Assembly (NCBI GenBank): GCA_955652545.1
Contig: CATPCA010000391.1
Span: 1 to 8,778, forward strand
Direction: 5' to 3'
Origin: Candidatus Dormiibacterota bacterium
GTDB taxonomy: Bacteria; Chloroflexota; Dormibacteria; UBA8260
Length of the DNA: 8,778 bases
Of the stretch, positions 8,519 through 8,778 are shown one piece after another; positions within the stretch are counted from its first letter, which is position 1; each line of letters begins with the position of its first letter. The position numbers and the translations under genes are program-made. The notes below the pieces were generated by a model. That model had not been told where the DNA came from and did not search any database. It saw only the letters and a program-made list of their open reading frames with translations.

Positions 8519-8778
8519 AGGCGTCGCGCAGCATCGGGATGCGAACGCCGCGCTCTCGCGCCGCGGTGACCGCCTCGTCATAGCCCGCGTCGGCGTGTCG
8601 CATCACCCCGGTGGCGGGATCATTGCGAAGCACCAGTTCGATCCGTCGATCGGCCAGCTCGGTCCCGTCGCACACGACCTGCGCCCCGGCGTGGATGGAC
8701 CGGCCGATGCCGACGCCGCCGCCGTGGTGCACCGCCACCCAGGTGGCGCCGCTGGCGGTGTTGAGCAGCGCGTTGAGG
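8517..8778 (-). CDS. hutU: Urocanate hydratase, C-terminal end (5' part outside window)
   Basis: The last 86 residues of urocanate hydratase are present, with the rest beyond the right edge; the family is about 550 residues long. HutU adds water to urocanate to give imidazolonepropionate, using tightly bound NAD+. The visible segment has the conserved [18 protein letters not shown], then [11 protein letters not shown] and [18 protein letters not shown]. It reads GRSIHAG where the best-known enzymes have GYSQHAG, a variant I believe occurs in other HutU branches. Catalytic residues nearer the middle of the protein cannot be checked here. It is followed after 9 bp by hutG, and the promoter of the run must lie to the right of the window. 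Confidence 0.95.
   Translation of the reverse strand, partial: LNALLNTASGATWVAVHHGGGVGIGRSIHAGAQVVCDGTELADRRIELVLRNDPATGVMRHADAGYDEAVTAARERGVRIPMLRDA

Overview
The window is GC-rich (by eye close to 70 % G+C), densely coded and uses many GTG starts. Three genes have a TANNNT hexamer exactly six bases before a GTG, the arrangement of actinobacterial leaderless promoters. With the protein families present, this points to chromosomal DNA of an actinobacterium. The order or genus cannot be fixed from the sequence. No mobile element, RNA gene, CRISPR array or phage signature was seen.

Layout. (1) At the left edge, minus strand, is the N-terminal half of a multi-pass membrane protein whose first 248 residues resemble the membrane sensor domain found ahead of GGDEF/EAL modules in actinobacteria; the rest lies outside the window. 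(2) Next, also minus, is a small two-helix DUF1003-like membrane protein with a strong ribosome binding site. (3) Diverging from it across 102 bp is a complete 674-residue YyaL/SPATA20-type protein (thioredoxin-like DUF255 plus an alpha/alpha barrel). (4) Converging on that gene, the right 5.3 kb is one minus-strand run, read right to left: hutU (C-terminal end only), hutG, hutI, a class V PLP-dependent enzyme of cysteine desulfurase fold, and an RDD-CPBP membrane fusion protein.

How the genes work together. HutU, HutI and HutG form the core of histidine degradation: urocanate to imidazolonepropionate to N-formimino-glutamate to glutamate plus formamide. Spacing is tight: 9 bp between hutU and hutG, a 4-bp ATGA overlap between hutG and hutI, 32 bp between hutI and the PLP enzyme, and 7 bp between the PLP enzyme and the RDD-CPBP gene. 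HutH (histidine ammonia-lyase) is not in the window and may lie beyond hutU. The PLP enzyme and the RDD-CPBP protein are not known steps of the pathway; an apparent internal promoter before the PLP gene suggests they can be expressed separately.

Most of the window is recognisable metabolism. No convincing new system was found. The points most worth a second look are the repeated leaderless promoter geometry, the RDD-proline linker-CPBP fusion, the double-cysteine loop of the PLP enzyme, and the His-to-Asn change at a metal site of HutG.
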